From NCBI GenBank assembly GCA_018902755.1, contig JAHIQI010000047.1:1-64000 (forward strand): a DNA stretch of 64,000 nt. Reading direction: 5' to 3'. Origin of the DNA: Pseudomonadota bacterium. GTDB lineage: Bacteria; Desulfobacterota; Desulfarculia; Desulfarculales; Desulfarculaceae. Both the position numbers and the translations under genes were made by a program. This document shows positions 1 through 8,416 of the stretch, one piece after another. Each line of letters opens with the position of its first letter. The stretch's first letter is position 1. Below the pieces are notes generated by a model. It was not told the origin of the DNA, ran no database searches, and was given only the letters and a program-made list of their open reading frames with translations.

Positions 1-217
1 GGTTGAGGCCGCAGTACTCGGCTATGACCCCGGCCGGGGAGCGCTGCTTGTCGTACTCCGGGCTGGAGCAGATCACCGTGGCCCCGATGTCGCTGTTGCT
101 GGCCCCAGCGTCGGCCATGGCCTCGGCATAGGCCTCGAAGGCCAGTTCGCGGATAGAGCCGGGATAGCCGCGCACAAAGGCCGACTGACCAACTCCGATT
201 ACGGCAACTTTGGGCAT
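1..217 (-). CDS. Thiolase / acetyl-CoA acetyltransferase, N-terminal part (cut by window edge)
   Basis: The minus-strand reading frame starts at an ATG at 217 behind a clear AAGGAG site and stays open to base 1. The visible 72 residues (MPKVAVIGVGQSAF..., then ...GASNSDIGATVICSSPEY) match the start of SCP-x type thiolases, which cleave 3-oxoacyl-CoA with CoA. The catalytic Cys and His lie outside the window. It is the last visible gene of the operon running down from 8221, directly after enoyl-CoA hydratase and hydroxyacyl-CoA dehydrogenase, which is where a beta-oxidation thiolase would be expected. The exact thiolase subclass cannot be told from this fragment. Confidence 0.8.
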   Translation of the reverse strand, partial: MPKVAVIGVGQSAFVRGYPGSIRELAFEAYAEAMADAGASNSDIGATVICSSPEYDKQRSPAGVIAEYCGLN

Positions 218-299
218 AGTTAACTCCTTATAGTGACATGAGGGGCGCTGGGCCCCTCACGAAAGTTCCGGTCAAACCAAAGGCCATGGCGACTCAAGG

Positions 300-1076
300 T
301 CATTTACCCAAGTAGGTCGGCCGTCTTTTTTCGATGAAGGCCGTGGCGCCCTCTTTCATGTCGTGGCTCACGCTGAGCCCGGCCCAGAGGTCCGACTCCA
401 CTTCCAGGCCTTCGTGCAGCGGCAGGTCGCGGTTGCGGTTGATGGCCTTCTTGGCCGCGGCCACTCCCAAGGGGCCCCGCTTGGCTATCTTGCCGGCCAA
501 CTCCAGGGCCGCCGCCATCACCTGCCCCTCGTAGGTCACCTTTTCCACCAAGCCGTATTGCAGGGCCTGTTCGGCGTTGATGGTCTCCCCGGAATAGACC
601 ATCTCCTTGAAGCGCCCCAGGCCCAGGAAATATCGAGCCCTGGCCGTGCCGCCATTGCCGGGGAAGATGGAAAGCTTCACTTCCGGAAAGCCGAACTGGG
701 CGTCGCGGGAGGCGTAGCGCACGTCGCAGCAAAGGGCCAGTTCCAGGCCGCCGCCAAAGCAGAAGCCGTGGATGGCCGCGATCACCGGCCAGTGAAAGTT
801 TTCCACCACCGAATAGACCGCATGGCTGCGCATCAGGCGGCGCTTGGCGCTCTCCGGCTCCAGGTCCGCAAAGGCCTTGATGTCCGCCCCAGCCACAAAG
901 GCCTTTCCGCCGCCGCCGGTGAGCACCACCGCCCGCATTTGGTCCCGGATGCCGTCCAACTCGATGAACACCTTTTCTATGGCCAGTTTGGTGGCCACGT
1001 CTAGGGCGTTCATGGGCGGGTTGTTGATGGTGACGATGGCGACCTTATCTTTTATCTCGTACTCCGCCAGTGCCAT
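300..1076 (-). CDS. Enoyl-CoA hydratase (crotonase family)
   Basis: A 258-residue crotonase-fold protein, the usual length. It hydrates trans-2-enoyl-CoA to 3-hydroxyacyl-CoA in beta-oxidation. The oxyanion-hole segment FVAGADIKAF and both catalytic glutamates are present: the first in GGGLELAL, the second in FGFPEVKL. This supports true hydratase activity rather than an isomerase. It lies 10 bp downstream of the hydroxyacyl-CoA dehydrogenase gene and 82 bp upstream of the thiolase start, so the three genes form a co-transcribed beta-oxidation block. The substrate is not evident from sequence; the linked CoA ligase and TAXI-TRAP permease point to an imported carboxylic acid. Confidence 0.9.
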   Translation of the reverse strand: MALAEYEIKDKVAIVTINNPPMNALDVATKLAIEKVFIELDGIRDQMRAVVLTGGGGKAFVAGADIKAFADLEPESAKRRLMRSHAVYSVVENFHWPVIAAIHGFCFGGGLELALCCDVRYASRDAQFGFPEVKLSIFPGNGGTARARYFLGLGRFKEMVYSGETINAEQALQYGLVEKVTYEGQVMAAALELAGKIAKRGPLGVAAAKKAINRNRDLPLHEGLEVESDLWAGLSVSHDMKEGATAFIEKRRPTYLGK

Positions 1077-1086
1077 GGCTTGCCTC

Positions 1087-1971
1087 TCAGTCTTCGGCCG
1101 GGCCCAGCATCTTGCCGTCCTCGCCGTAGCGGTACCAGCCGGTCCCGGTTTTGCGGCCCAACTGACCGGCCTTAACCTTGCAGCGCAGGATCATGGGCGG
1201 ATGCCAGCGGGGCTCCTTGGTCTCCTGGTAGATGGAGGACAGGGCGCCCAGGGTCACGTCCAGGCCCACTATGTCGCCGGTTTCGAAGATACCCATGCGC
1301 CGGCCCAGGGCCAGCTTCACGCCCTTGTCGATGTCCTCCACCGAGGCCACGCCTTCTTCCACCACCCGCATGGCCTCGATGCTGGAGGGCAGGTTTATGC
1401 GGTTGATCACGAATCCGGGGCAGTCGCGCCGGACCATGATGGGGTCCTTGCCGATTTGCAAAATGAACTCGCGCCCCGCTTCCAATACCTCCGGCGTGGT
1501 GCGCTTGCCCTTGATCACTTCCACCGCCGCCATCATGGGCACCGGGTTGAAAAAGTGCAGGCCCAGCACCCGATCGGGGTTGTCTACGAACGCTGCCAAA
1601 TCAGTGATGGGAATGGCGCTGGTGTTGCTGGCCACCACGGCCTCGGGGGACGCCGCCCGGCTTATCTTCTCCAGGACCTGGCGCTTGACCTCGATGTCTT
1701 CATAGACCACCTCGATGACCATTTCGGCCTCGGCCGCCTGGTCCAGGGTGGGGCTGAAGCTGATGCGCGACATCACCTGATCCAGGGACTCGCCCAGCTT
1801 TCCCTTTTCTATGAACTTGCCCACGGACCAGGCGATCTGCTTTTCCGACTGCTTCAGGGCCTCCTCGACCGCGTCGCTGAGCACCACCGAGATGCCGCTT
1901 TGGGCGCATACCTGGGCGATTCCCCGGCCCATGGTGCCGCCGCCCAAGATGAATACCTTGCTGATGGACAT
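1087..1971 (-). CDS. 3-hydroxyacyl-CoA dehydrogenase (NAD)
   Basis: A 294-residue protein of the 3-hydroxybutyryl-CoA dehydrogenase family, which oxidises (S)-3-hydroxyacyl-CoA to 3-oxoacyl-CoA. The Rossmann motif GGGTMGRGIA is at the N-terminus and the active-site segment GLHFFNPVP is intact. I set the start at the ATG at 1971 (MSISKVF) because the longer open frame to 2076 adds 35 residues that match nothing in the family and would put the Rossmann fold away from the N-terminus. It sits between DUF169 and enoyl-CoA hydratase genes, all on one strand. A paralogue is at 43963. Confidence 0.9.
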   Translation of the reverse strand: MSISKVFILGGGTMGRGIAQVCAQSGISVVLSDAVEEALKQSEKQIAWSVGKFIEKGKLGESLDQVMSRISFSPTLDQAAEAEMVIEVVYEDIEVKRQVLEKISRAASPEAVVASNTSAIPITDLAAFVDNPDRVLGLHFFNPVPMMAAVEVIKGKRTTPEVLEAGREFILQIGKDPIMVRRDCPGFVINRINLPSSIEAMRVVEEGVASVEDIDKGVKLALGRRMGIFETGDIVGLDVTLGALSSIYQETKEPRWHPPMILRCKVKAGQLGRKTGTGWYRYGEDGKMLGPAED

Positions 1972-2023
1972 GCGTTGTTCTCCTGTTCGTCGCCACGCCT
2001 CGCGGCGGCAATCGACGAAGTGC

Positions 2024-2842
2024 TTAGTCTTTCCGCCCTCGGGTGTATTGGCGCAGATGCTCGCTGGCCTTGGCATAGGCCTTGGGCACCTTGAACTCGG
2101 CGCGTAAATATGCGGGCACGGGATAGGACTGGCCGCCCTCCTGGGTCTTTTCTATGCCTTCAGCCAAGCGCCCGGCATAGCCGAGGGGCATGGAGAAAGC
2201 CATTTGGTGCTCCTCCACGTGACCGAAGATCCGGTCCCCGTTGCCGGGCAGGATGTAGCGCGGTTGTCCGCTCAATATCACCAGGCTCAAATACTGCGAA
2301 CATCCCTGGGCGCCGGCGGAAGACGACTCTACGGCTCCGCCCTCCTCGAACAGGGTGGACTGCACCAGCCGCATGGCTTGGCCCGGAGTGCAATAGATGA
2401 CCACCGCCTGGGGTTCGAAGGGGCTCTCTCCCAGAGGGGCCGCGGCCACGGCGGCAACCGTTCCCGCAGGCATGCAGGTCACCGTTTCCATGCGCCGCCC
2501 TCTGGCCTCGTTGGTCTGGTTGAATGGCGACACCGGAATCTCGCCACGCAGGTATTCCGGGCTCATCTCCACCCAGCCCATGGTCAACAGCCCGGTGGGG
2601 CATTCCACCGATTCCGGCGTCACCAACACCTGCCAACCGTAAAGGCGCACCATGGCCATGGCCTGGCAGATGAGCACCTTTTCGGGCAGCCCCTTGCCGG
2701 GCCGCCGCACGCTTTGCAGCCACTCCGGGTTTTGATCCACCTCCGCTTGGCTGAGCAGGCGAACCGCCACCGGCGCTTGCGAGATGAACAGTTTCCGCTG
2801 GAGGGCGTCGGACAGTTTCCGGCAATCAGCTTGCCACTGCAT
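2024..2842 (-). CDS. DUF169 family protein
   Basis: A 272-residue soluble protein that I assign to the DUF169 family from its overall pattern: an N-terminal helix, then a P-x-A-V-R-L strand, the segment LICQAMAMVRLYGW and a central GCSQYL motif. The biochemical role of the family is not established. The start is set at the ATG at 2842 (MQWQADC), behind GGAAAGGAA; an upstream in-frame extension reaches 2884. The start overlaps the end of the TRAP permease gene by 17 bp, implying translational coupling. In this operon it separates transport from beta-oxidation genes, so a role linked to the imported substrate is an inference only. Confidence 0.7.
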   Translation of the reverse strand: MQWQADCRKLSDALQRKLFISQAPVAVRLLSQAEVDQNPEWLQSVRRPGKGLPEKVLICQAMAMVRLYGWQVLVTPESVECPTGLLTMGWVEMSPEYLRGEIPVSPFNQTNEARGRRMETVTCMPAGTVAAVAAAPLGESPFEPQAVVIYCTPGQAMRLVQSTLFEEGGAVESSSAGAQGCSQYLSLVILSGQPRYILPGNGDRIFGHVEEHQMAFSMPLGYAGRLAEGIEKTQEGGQSYPVPAYLRAEFKVPKAYAKASEHLRQYTRGRKD

Positions 2843-4793
2843 CGTTCGTTTCCTTTCCATGCGTCGATGGGTTCCGGCTGCCATACACCCGCACGCCGAT
2901 CAGGCTCAGCACCAAGAGGACGAGCCCCAGGATATCGGTGAGCATCTCAGGCGCGGCCAGCAACAACCCCGATATGAACAGGAACGGCCTGAGCCACATC
3001 GGCGGCTTGCCTATGCCCAGCACCCAGCCCTCCATGGAGGCGCTGATCACCAGCATGCCCAGCAGGCACCCGGATATGGCCTGGGCCACCTCCCAGGGCG
3101 GGCCTTGAAAGATGAGCCCCGGATTGAGCACGAAGAAGAACGGCACGAAGTAGTTGACCACGCCGAGCTGCATGGACTTGAAGCCGGTCTTCATGGGATC
3201 GGAGCCGGCGATGCCCGCTCCGGCAAAGGCCGCCAAGGCCACCGGCGGGGTGATGTAGGAAGCCATGCCCCAGTACATGATAAACAGGTGCACGGCCAGG
3301 GGGTTCAGGTCCGAGCGCACCAGGGCCGGAGCCAAGACCATGGCCAGGAACACATAGCAGGCGGTGATGGTCATGCCCATGCCCAGCACGAAGCTGGTTA
3401 TGGCCCCCAGGGCCAGGAGCAGCCATATATGTCCGCCGGCCAGCTTGATGATCTCGCTTGAAAAGGAGTGGGCCACGCCGGTGATGGAAAGCGCGCCGAT
3501 GATCATGCCGATGGCGGCCAGCAGGGCAGCCAACTCCGCCAGCACGGTGCCCACCCCACGCACAAAGCCGATCCATTGCTTCAGGCGCAGGGCGTCCCGC
3601 CGACGCAGGGAAGCCACCAGCAACAACAGGGCGGCGGATACGAAGGGCGCCCACACTTCCCAGCGCATGTACAGAAGCATCCACACCAGCAGGAAAAGGG
3701 ACACCAGATAGACCCAGCCGGTCTGCAAGGTGCCGCTCAGGGAAGGCAGCTGGCTGCGGGGAATGCCCTTGAGGCCGGTCTTGGCCGCGTAGGCGTCGGC
3801 CTGCAAAAACAAGCCGCCGTAATACAAGACCGAAGGCACCACCGCCGCGATGCAGATATCCACGTAGGGAAGGCCCAGGAACTCGGCCATGACAAAGGCG
3901 GTGGCCCCCATCACCGGCGGCATGAGCACCCCGCCGGTGGAAGCGCAGGCCTCGATGGCCGCGGCATAGTGGGGCGGATAGCCCGCCTTTTTCATGGACG
4001 GGATGGTGATGGCCCCGGTGGTGAGCACGTTGGATATGGCGCTGCCGCTGATGCTGCCGAACAGGGCGCTGGAAAAGATGGAGACCTTGGCCGCGCCGCC
4101 GCGCACAAAGCCGAACAGCGCCGCGGAGATATCCATGAAAAAGCGGCCGCCGCCAGTTATCTGCAGGGCCACGGCGAACACCATGTAGCCGATGAGGATG
4201 TTGCCCACCACCCGCATGGGCAGGCCGATGATGCCCGAAGGCCCCATGGAGAAATAGGCGGCAAGGCGGCTGGGGCCATAGGACATGCCCTGCAGCAGGC
4301 TGGGCAGATGGGACGAGTAGAGCCCGAAGGTGGTGAAGAAAAGGCAGAGCCCGGCGAACACCGGCCCGCCCACCCGCCGAGCGGCCTCCAGGACCAGCAC
4401 CACCAGTACGGCCCCGGTGATCAGGGGCGTCATGGGCGGATAGATCTCCCAGCCCATGGCCGCTATCTCCTCGGCATGCCAGCAAAAATACAGGCCGCAA
4501 AACAGAGACAGCGCAGTCAGGATTAAGTCATAAACCGGCGGGTTGTTGGCCTGCGCCCTCCCCCTTATCGGGTAGAGCAAAAATACCGGCGGCAGGAAGA
4601 AGGCAACCAGCAGGTAATAGTAGGCACTGCCCATCAGGGTGCCCAGGAACTCGAAGTGGAATAATTGATAAAGGGCCGAAAGTATGCCCAAGATGGTGCT
4701 GGCCAGAAAGTACGCGCCCAACCAGCCGGTCAGCTCCCTCCGGCGCGATGTCGCTTGTACAGTCGTCTTGCCGGCCGTAGTGGGATTTGCCAT
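2826..4793 (-). CDS. TRAP transporter, fused 4TM/12TM permease (TAXI type)
   Basis: A 655-residue polytopic membrane protein in which the small (DctQ-like) and large (DctM-like) TRAP subunits are fused, the form that partners with TAXI binding proteins. Typical DctM blocks are seen: SGSAISNVLTTGAITIP, a GGVLMPPVMGATAFVMAEF segment and YITPPVALAAFAGAG. It drives sodium- or proton-coupled uptake of a carboxylic acid across the inner membrane. It follows the broken TAXI gene (4904-6021) after a strong hairpin. If that binding protein is really dead, this permease may be orphaned or may borrow another TAXI protein. A similar fused permease is at 23229 and another begins at 63807. Confidence 0.92.
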   Translation of the reverse strand: MANPTTAGKTTVQATSRRRELTGWLGAYFLASTILGILSALYQLFHFEFLGTLMGSAYYYLLVAFFLPPVFLLYPIRGRAQANNPPVYDLILTALSLFCGLYFCWHAEEIAAMGWEIYPPMTPLITGAVLVVLVLEAARRVGGPVFAGLCLFFTTFGLYSSHLPSLLQGMSYGPSRLAAYFSMGPSGIIGLPMRVVGNILIGYMVFAVALQITGGGRFFMDISAALFGFVRGGAAKVSIFSSALFGSISGSAISNVLTTGAITIPSMKKAGYPPHYAAAIEACASTGGVLMPPVMGATAFVMAEFLGLPYVDICIAAVVPSVLYYGGLFLQADAYAAKTGLKGIPRSQLPSLSGTLQTGWVYLVSLFLLVWMLLYMRWEVWAPFVSAALLLLVASLRRRDALRLKQWIGFVRGVGTVLAELAALLAAIGMIIGALSITGVAHSFSSEIIKLAGGHIWLLLALGAITSFVLGMGMTITACYVFLAMVLAPALVRSDLNPLAVHLFIMYWGMASYITPPVALAAFAGAGIAGSDPMKTGFKSMQLGVVNYFVPFFFVLNPGLIFQGPPWEVAQAISGCLLGMLVISASMEGWVLGIGKPPMWLRPFLFISGLLLAAPEMLTDILGLVLLVLSLIGVRVYGSRNPSTHGKETNDAVAS

Positions 4794-4845
4794 AGGACCC
4801 CAACTCCCGCGGTTACTCCAGGTACCCCGCCAAGGGTTAGTAATT

Positions 4846-4878
4846 GCCGCGGCGGCACGTCAGCCGCACCGCCGCGGC
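4846..4878 (-). terminator. Hairpin between TAXI gene and TRAP permease
   Basis: A perfect 10-bp GC-only stem (arms 4846-4855 and 4869-4878, 13-nt loop) lies between the stop of the TAXI gene at 4904 and the permease start at 4793. It lacks a following T-run, so it may act as an attenuator or an mRNA 3'-end protector rather than a full terminator. Confidence 0.55.
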
Positions 4879-4903
4879 GCGCAATGGGTAGGATCACTGT
4901 TGC

Positions 4904-6021
4904 TTAGAACAGTTGGTGCTCCCGGGCGTACTTCTCCCAGAAGTCGGGCCATTGCTTTTGGTCCACGCCTTTTTCCTTGGCCAGCTTTTGCGCGGCCGCG
5001 TATCCGGCCAGCCGCTGCTCCTCCTGCTTGAGCAGGGTCTGCTGAATCTTCTCGTGCTCGGGAGTCCAAGCTCCAGCCGCCTTGAAGGCCGCCACCGATC
5101 CGCGGTGATAGGGCACCACGAAAGCCTGGTTGTCCAGGGCGGCGGCGCGGGTCCATTCCTTCAAGGCCGCGTGCATGTCCGCGTAAATGTCATATCCGTT
5201 GTAGATGGACCCGGTGATGACCTCGGCCAGCTTGGGATTCAGCTCAGGATAGGTGACGAAGCCGTAGTAGTAGGACGCGATGTGGGCTGGCTTCTGGGGA
5301 GTGATGCCCGCGCCCTTGACCGCCTTGTAGGGCCGCAGGTAGGGGCACCAAGAGTTCAGCCGCTTCCAGCCTTCCTTGTCCTGAGGAGGCGCGGGCAGCC
5401 AGTGGATGCCGTGGGGCGAGGCGGCCAGTTCCATGGCCGCGCTGGAGGTGATCAGGCAGTGGGCGGTATCGCTGGAGCCTTCCAGGAAGACACCTTGACC
5501 TTCTTCACGTCTTTCCAGTCCAGGCCGCCGAAAGCCAGGTAGCCGCCGTGCAGGAAGGTGCAGGCCGGGGAGCCGGGAATAAAGGCCACCCGCTTGCCCT
5601 TGAGGTCGGCCAGGGTCTTGATACCCGAATCGGCCCTGGTCATCATGCCGGCCACGGCCCCCAGGTTGCAGGCCCACACCAGGCGCAGGCGCTGAGGACC
5701 CATGTTGGGGGCGGCGAACAGCTGCAAGCCGCGGCTGGCCATGAACTGCCCGGCCCCGGTCAGGATGCTGAAGGACGCCTCATGGGCTCTGACCGGCATC
5801 AGCTTGGCGATATCGGTGCCCGCCGGAACCACCTTCACCTTGACCCCGCCCTTTTCTTCAATGGCCTTGCACAGGCCGATGGAGATGGCGTACCCCGTAG
5901 AGCCGACGGTGTAGGTGGTGGCGCTGATCATTTTGGGCACGTCCGCAGCCCCAGCTGCGGCGGGAAGCAGCAGCAGGGCCGCTGCGGTGATCAGCCATAA
6001 AAGTTTGCTCGTTACCTTCAT
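4904..6021 (-). pseudogene. TAXI-family TRAP substrate-binding protein, disrupted by an out-of-frame deletion
   Basis: Two overlapping reading frames together make one TAXI periplasmic binding protein. The N-terminal frame (5452-6021) carries a signal peptide (MKVTSKLLWLITAAALLLL) and ends shortly after DVKKVKVSSW; the C-terminal frame resumes at EGSSDTAHCL (about base 5485) and runs to 4904. Compared with the intact paralogue at 62542, about eight residues are missing at the junction and the frame changes, equal to a loss of about 25 bp. The nine bases at 5477-5485 can be read both as the end of the first part (W-K-A) and the start of the second (L-E-G), as expected after deletion between short direct repeats. 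An assembly error is the alternative. The start at 6021 has a strong AGGAGGGG site. Confidence 0.85.
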
Positions 6022-6078
6022 TTGACCCCTCCTAGGTCTATTAATGTTGGTCGGTTGCTTCTCTGTCAGAACGGCGCG

Positions 6079-7446
6079 CTACTCATAGGTTTTCTCGAAT
6101 ACTGGTGTCTTGCGGGTATGGCGCGGCAGGCTTCCCCCCGGCACCATGATGACCTTGGGACGCATGCGCAGAGTGTCATGCACCGCCTGGGCTATTTTTT
6201 CGGCCAGGGCGTCGATCTCCCTCTGGTCCATGTTTCCCTGGTACTCGACTTTCATCTTCAGGGGAGGAACCACGCTGGGAGGCGGAGAATCCAGCACTAT
6301 GCGCATCTGGCCGGTCACTTGGGGCTGGAACTTCATCACCGCAGTACGCACCGCGGCAGGGTACACGTTGACCCCCTTGACGATGAGCATGTCGTCGGCG
6401 CGGCCCACCAGCTTGGCGCGAATACCCTTGAAGCCGCAGCCGGGGCACTCTTCCAAGGAGATCTGAACCACGTCGCCATAGGCGTATTTCACCAGGGGGC
6501 AGGCCTCCCGGTGCAGGGAGGTGTGCACCATCTGCCCCACGGCTCCCTCCTCCAGGGGCACGGACTCGCCGCTTATGGGATCGATCAGGTCAAAATAGCT
6601 GGTACACACTTCGGGGGCGATGGCGTGCAGGCCATGGTACTCCTCGGACCAGCAGGAAATGCCGGGGGCGTGTCCCGCCGGAGACCAGTAGTCAAAGCTG
6701 GGGCAGCCGTAGGCTTCTTCCAGGGTCTTTTTTATCTTCGGGTTGGCGATGCCCGGCTCGCCGGTGGTCAACAGGCCCTTGAGCTTCAACTCGGAGACCG
6801 GATAGCCCAGCATCTTGGGGCATTTTTCGATCAGGTACAGCGCCAGGGAAGGCGTGCAGGCCAGAAAGTTGGGCCGGGTCAGGTCGGCGAACTTAAGGAA
6901 GGTGTCGGTTCCGGCCCTGGCATCGATGTCTATGGGCAGAGCCCCCAGCAGACGCAGGCCCCACAGGGTCATGGTGGTGGCGTAGATGCCCAGGGTGAAG
7001 CAGAAAAGGCCCCGGTCGCCCTTGCCCACGCCGCACAAGGCCAAACGGTGGGCCAGGCGCGGGGCCAGGAAGTCGAGGTCGTTCTTGGTGAAGGTGTAGG
7101 TGAAGGTGGGCACGCCGGTGGTGCCCGAGGTGGTGCCGGTCAGGTACAGCTCGTCCACCGGAGCGCAGAGGTGGGTGCCGAAGGTGTGCCCCAGTTTTTG
7201 GCGCGATTCTTCCTGGCAGGCCCGCTCGTCTTCCTTGGTCATGAAGACCGGCAGCTTGCGCAGGTCATCAAAGGTGTTTATGTCCCCCAGCTCCGCGCCC
7301 GCCTGCTTGAACTTGTCCCGGTAGTAACCAGAGGACTCGTAGCAGTATTTGAGCTGCTCCCGTAGACGGGGTGCCAACATGGTTTCGATTTCGGGGATGC
7401 TGAGCCCCTCCATCTCGGGCATATAGTAACTAAACCGCTTTTTCAT
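6079..7446 (-). CDS. Phenylacetate-CoA ligase family (PaaK-like) AMP-forming CoA ligase
   Basis: A 455-residue adenylate-forming enzyme that activates a carboxylic acid to its CoA thioester through an acyl-AMP. The phosphate-binding loop LTGTTSGTTGVPT and the C-terminal hinge GRADDMLIVKGVNVYP are intact, and a Cys pair (ECPGC) typical of PaaK proteins is present. The start is placed at the ATG at 7446 because GGAGGAATTG lies just upstream; the frame is open to 7461, but that extension contains the ribosome-binding site. The start overlaps the end of the GntR gene by 17 bp. It probably activates the acid brought in by the linked TAXI-TRAP system. The substrate is not certain. Confidence 0.88.
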   Translation of the reverse strand: MKKRFSYYMPEMEGLSIPEIETMLAPRLREQLKYCYESSGYYRDKFKQAGAELGDINTFDDLRKLPVFMTKEDERACQEESRQKLGHTFGTHLCAPVDELYLTGTTSGTTGVPTFTYTFTKNDLDFLAPRLAHRLALCGVGKGDRGLFCFTLGIYATTMTLWGLRLLGALPIDIDARAGTDTFLKFADLTRPNFLACTPSLALYLIEKCPKMLGYPVSELKLKGLLTTGEPGIANPKIKKTLEEAYGCPSFDYWSPAGHAPGISCWSEEYHGLHAIAPEVCTSYFDLIDPISGESVPLEEGAVGQMVHTSLHREACPLVKYAYGDVVQISLEECPGCGFKGIRAKLVGRADDMLIVKGVNVYPAAVRTAVMKFQPQVTGQMRIVLDSPPPSVVPPLKMKVEYQGNMDQREIDALAEKIAQAVHDTLRMRPKVIMVPGGSLPRHTRKTPVFEKTYE

Positions 7447-8221
7447 CAATTCCTCCGTCATCGAACAAATGCCGTGCGGGAAGTCCCTTGTCCGCGTCTT
7501 CCTCGGCGCACAGGATCATTTTGCGGCTCACTGTCTCGATGTGTTGCCGGTTTAAATCAACGGCCTCCTGCACTTGACCGGCGGCCAGGTGTTCTATTAG
7601 CTGACGGTGGCCGGCCAGGGTGCCTTCCACCATTTCCGCTGTGGGGGGGATGGTTTCCAGATAGTAGGAGAGGAGCTTGATTACCGCGCCCACGTTCAGT
7701 TCCAAGACCGGGCTGGCGGCAATGCGGGCCAGCTTCATGTGAAAATCCAGGTTGGCGGCGAGCCGTAGCTCCACCTCGCCCTGGTGGTAGTATTTTTCCG
7801 CCTGATCGACGTTTTCATGCAGGATGGCCACGTCGATCGGTTTGATCAGCGCCCCGGCCTCCTGAATCACCACCGTTTCCAAGAGCACCCTGGTCCGGGT
7901 CAGTTCGCTGACTTCCACCAGGGCCAAACGCAGGATGTCGGCGAATACCGGAACCAGGGAAGCGACGTCCCGCTCTTGGACAAAGGTGCCCCCCCCGTGT
8001 CCCCGGCGCACCGTAAGCAGCCCGGCGCTTTCCAATATCCGGATGGCTTCCCGGACCGCCGAACGCCCGACCGCCAGCTGGCGCGCCAGCTCCGGTTCGG
8101 AAGGGAGTTGGTCCCCGGGTTTCAGGTCGCCTCTGAAAATTGCAATGCGTATGCGATCAACCACCCGATGATAAAGACTTTTATCCCCTAGTGGACTGAA
8201 GAGGGAGCCGGAACTGGCCAT
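7430..8221 (-). CDS. GntR family transcriptional regulator (FadR/FCD type)
   Basis: A 263-residue regulator with an N-terminal winged helix-turn-helix (LPSEPELARQLAVGRSAVRE) and a C-terminal all-helical FCD ligand domain with the usual D-x-x-FH pattern (LDFHMKLARI). Such proteins repress catabolic genes until an acid or acyl-CoA ligand binds. It is the first gene of the operon that continues into the PaaK-like ligase, with overlapping stop and start. A perfect operator-like palindrome lies 23 bp upstream of its start, so autoregulation of the whole operon is likely. The start at 8221 follows AAGGAGGC. Confidence 0.92.
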   Translation of the reverse strand: MASSGSLFSPLGDKSLYHRVVDRIRIAIFRGDLKPGDQLPSEPELARQLAVGRSAVREAIRILESAGLLTVRRGHGGGTFVQERDVASLVPVFADILRLALVEVSELTRTRVLLETVVIQEAGALIKPIDVAILHENVDQAEKYYHQGEVELRLAANLDFHMKLARIAASPVLELNVGAVIKLLSYYLETIPPTAEMVEGTLAGHRQLIEHLAAGQVQEAVDLNRQHIETVSRKMILCAEEDADKGLPARHLFDDGGIDEKAV

Positions 8222-8243
8222 ATATCAACGCCTCCTTGCTATC

Positions 8244-8258
8244 TGATGTCAGACATCA
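8244..8258. promoter_or_regulatory. Operator-like palindrome upstream of GntR gene
   Basis: Perfect 15-bp palindrome with arms TGATGTC and GACATCA around one central base. Position, size and symmetry are typical of a FadR/GntR dimer site; it probably serves the regulator at 7430-8221. The flanks (8259-8300) are AT-rich and could hold the promoter. Confidence 0.75.
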
Positions 8259-8357
8259 TATATGCTAATAAAAAACTTAATGTCAATAGTTTTTTGCCCT
8301 ACCTATTTAGGGGGTTTGCTTTTTGTGGGGTAAACCCATAACCGGCGCATGGACATG

Positions 8358-8392
8358 CCTCAGCGCCGGCAGCAAGGCCACCGGCGCTGAGG
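8358..8392 (-). terminator. Hairpin downstream of acyl-CoA synthetase gene
   Basis: Perfect 12-bp stem (arms 8358-8369 and 8381-8392, 11-nt loop) just after the stop of the minus-strand gene at 8417. It marks the end of the cluster that starts at 19069. No clear T-run follows, so termination efficiency is uncertain. Confidence 0.6.
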
Positions 8393-8416
8393 GTGCAAAG
8401 ATATGCTTGCCGGTTT

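Noticed and set aside
2110..5542. Long plus-strand open frames opposite the DUF169, TRAP and TAXI genes
   Set aside because: They are antisense shadows of GC-rich genes: His/Gly/Arg-rich, no family similarity, no ribosome sites.
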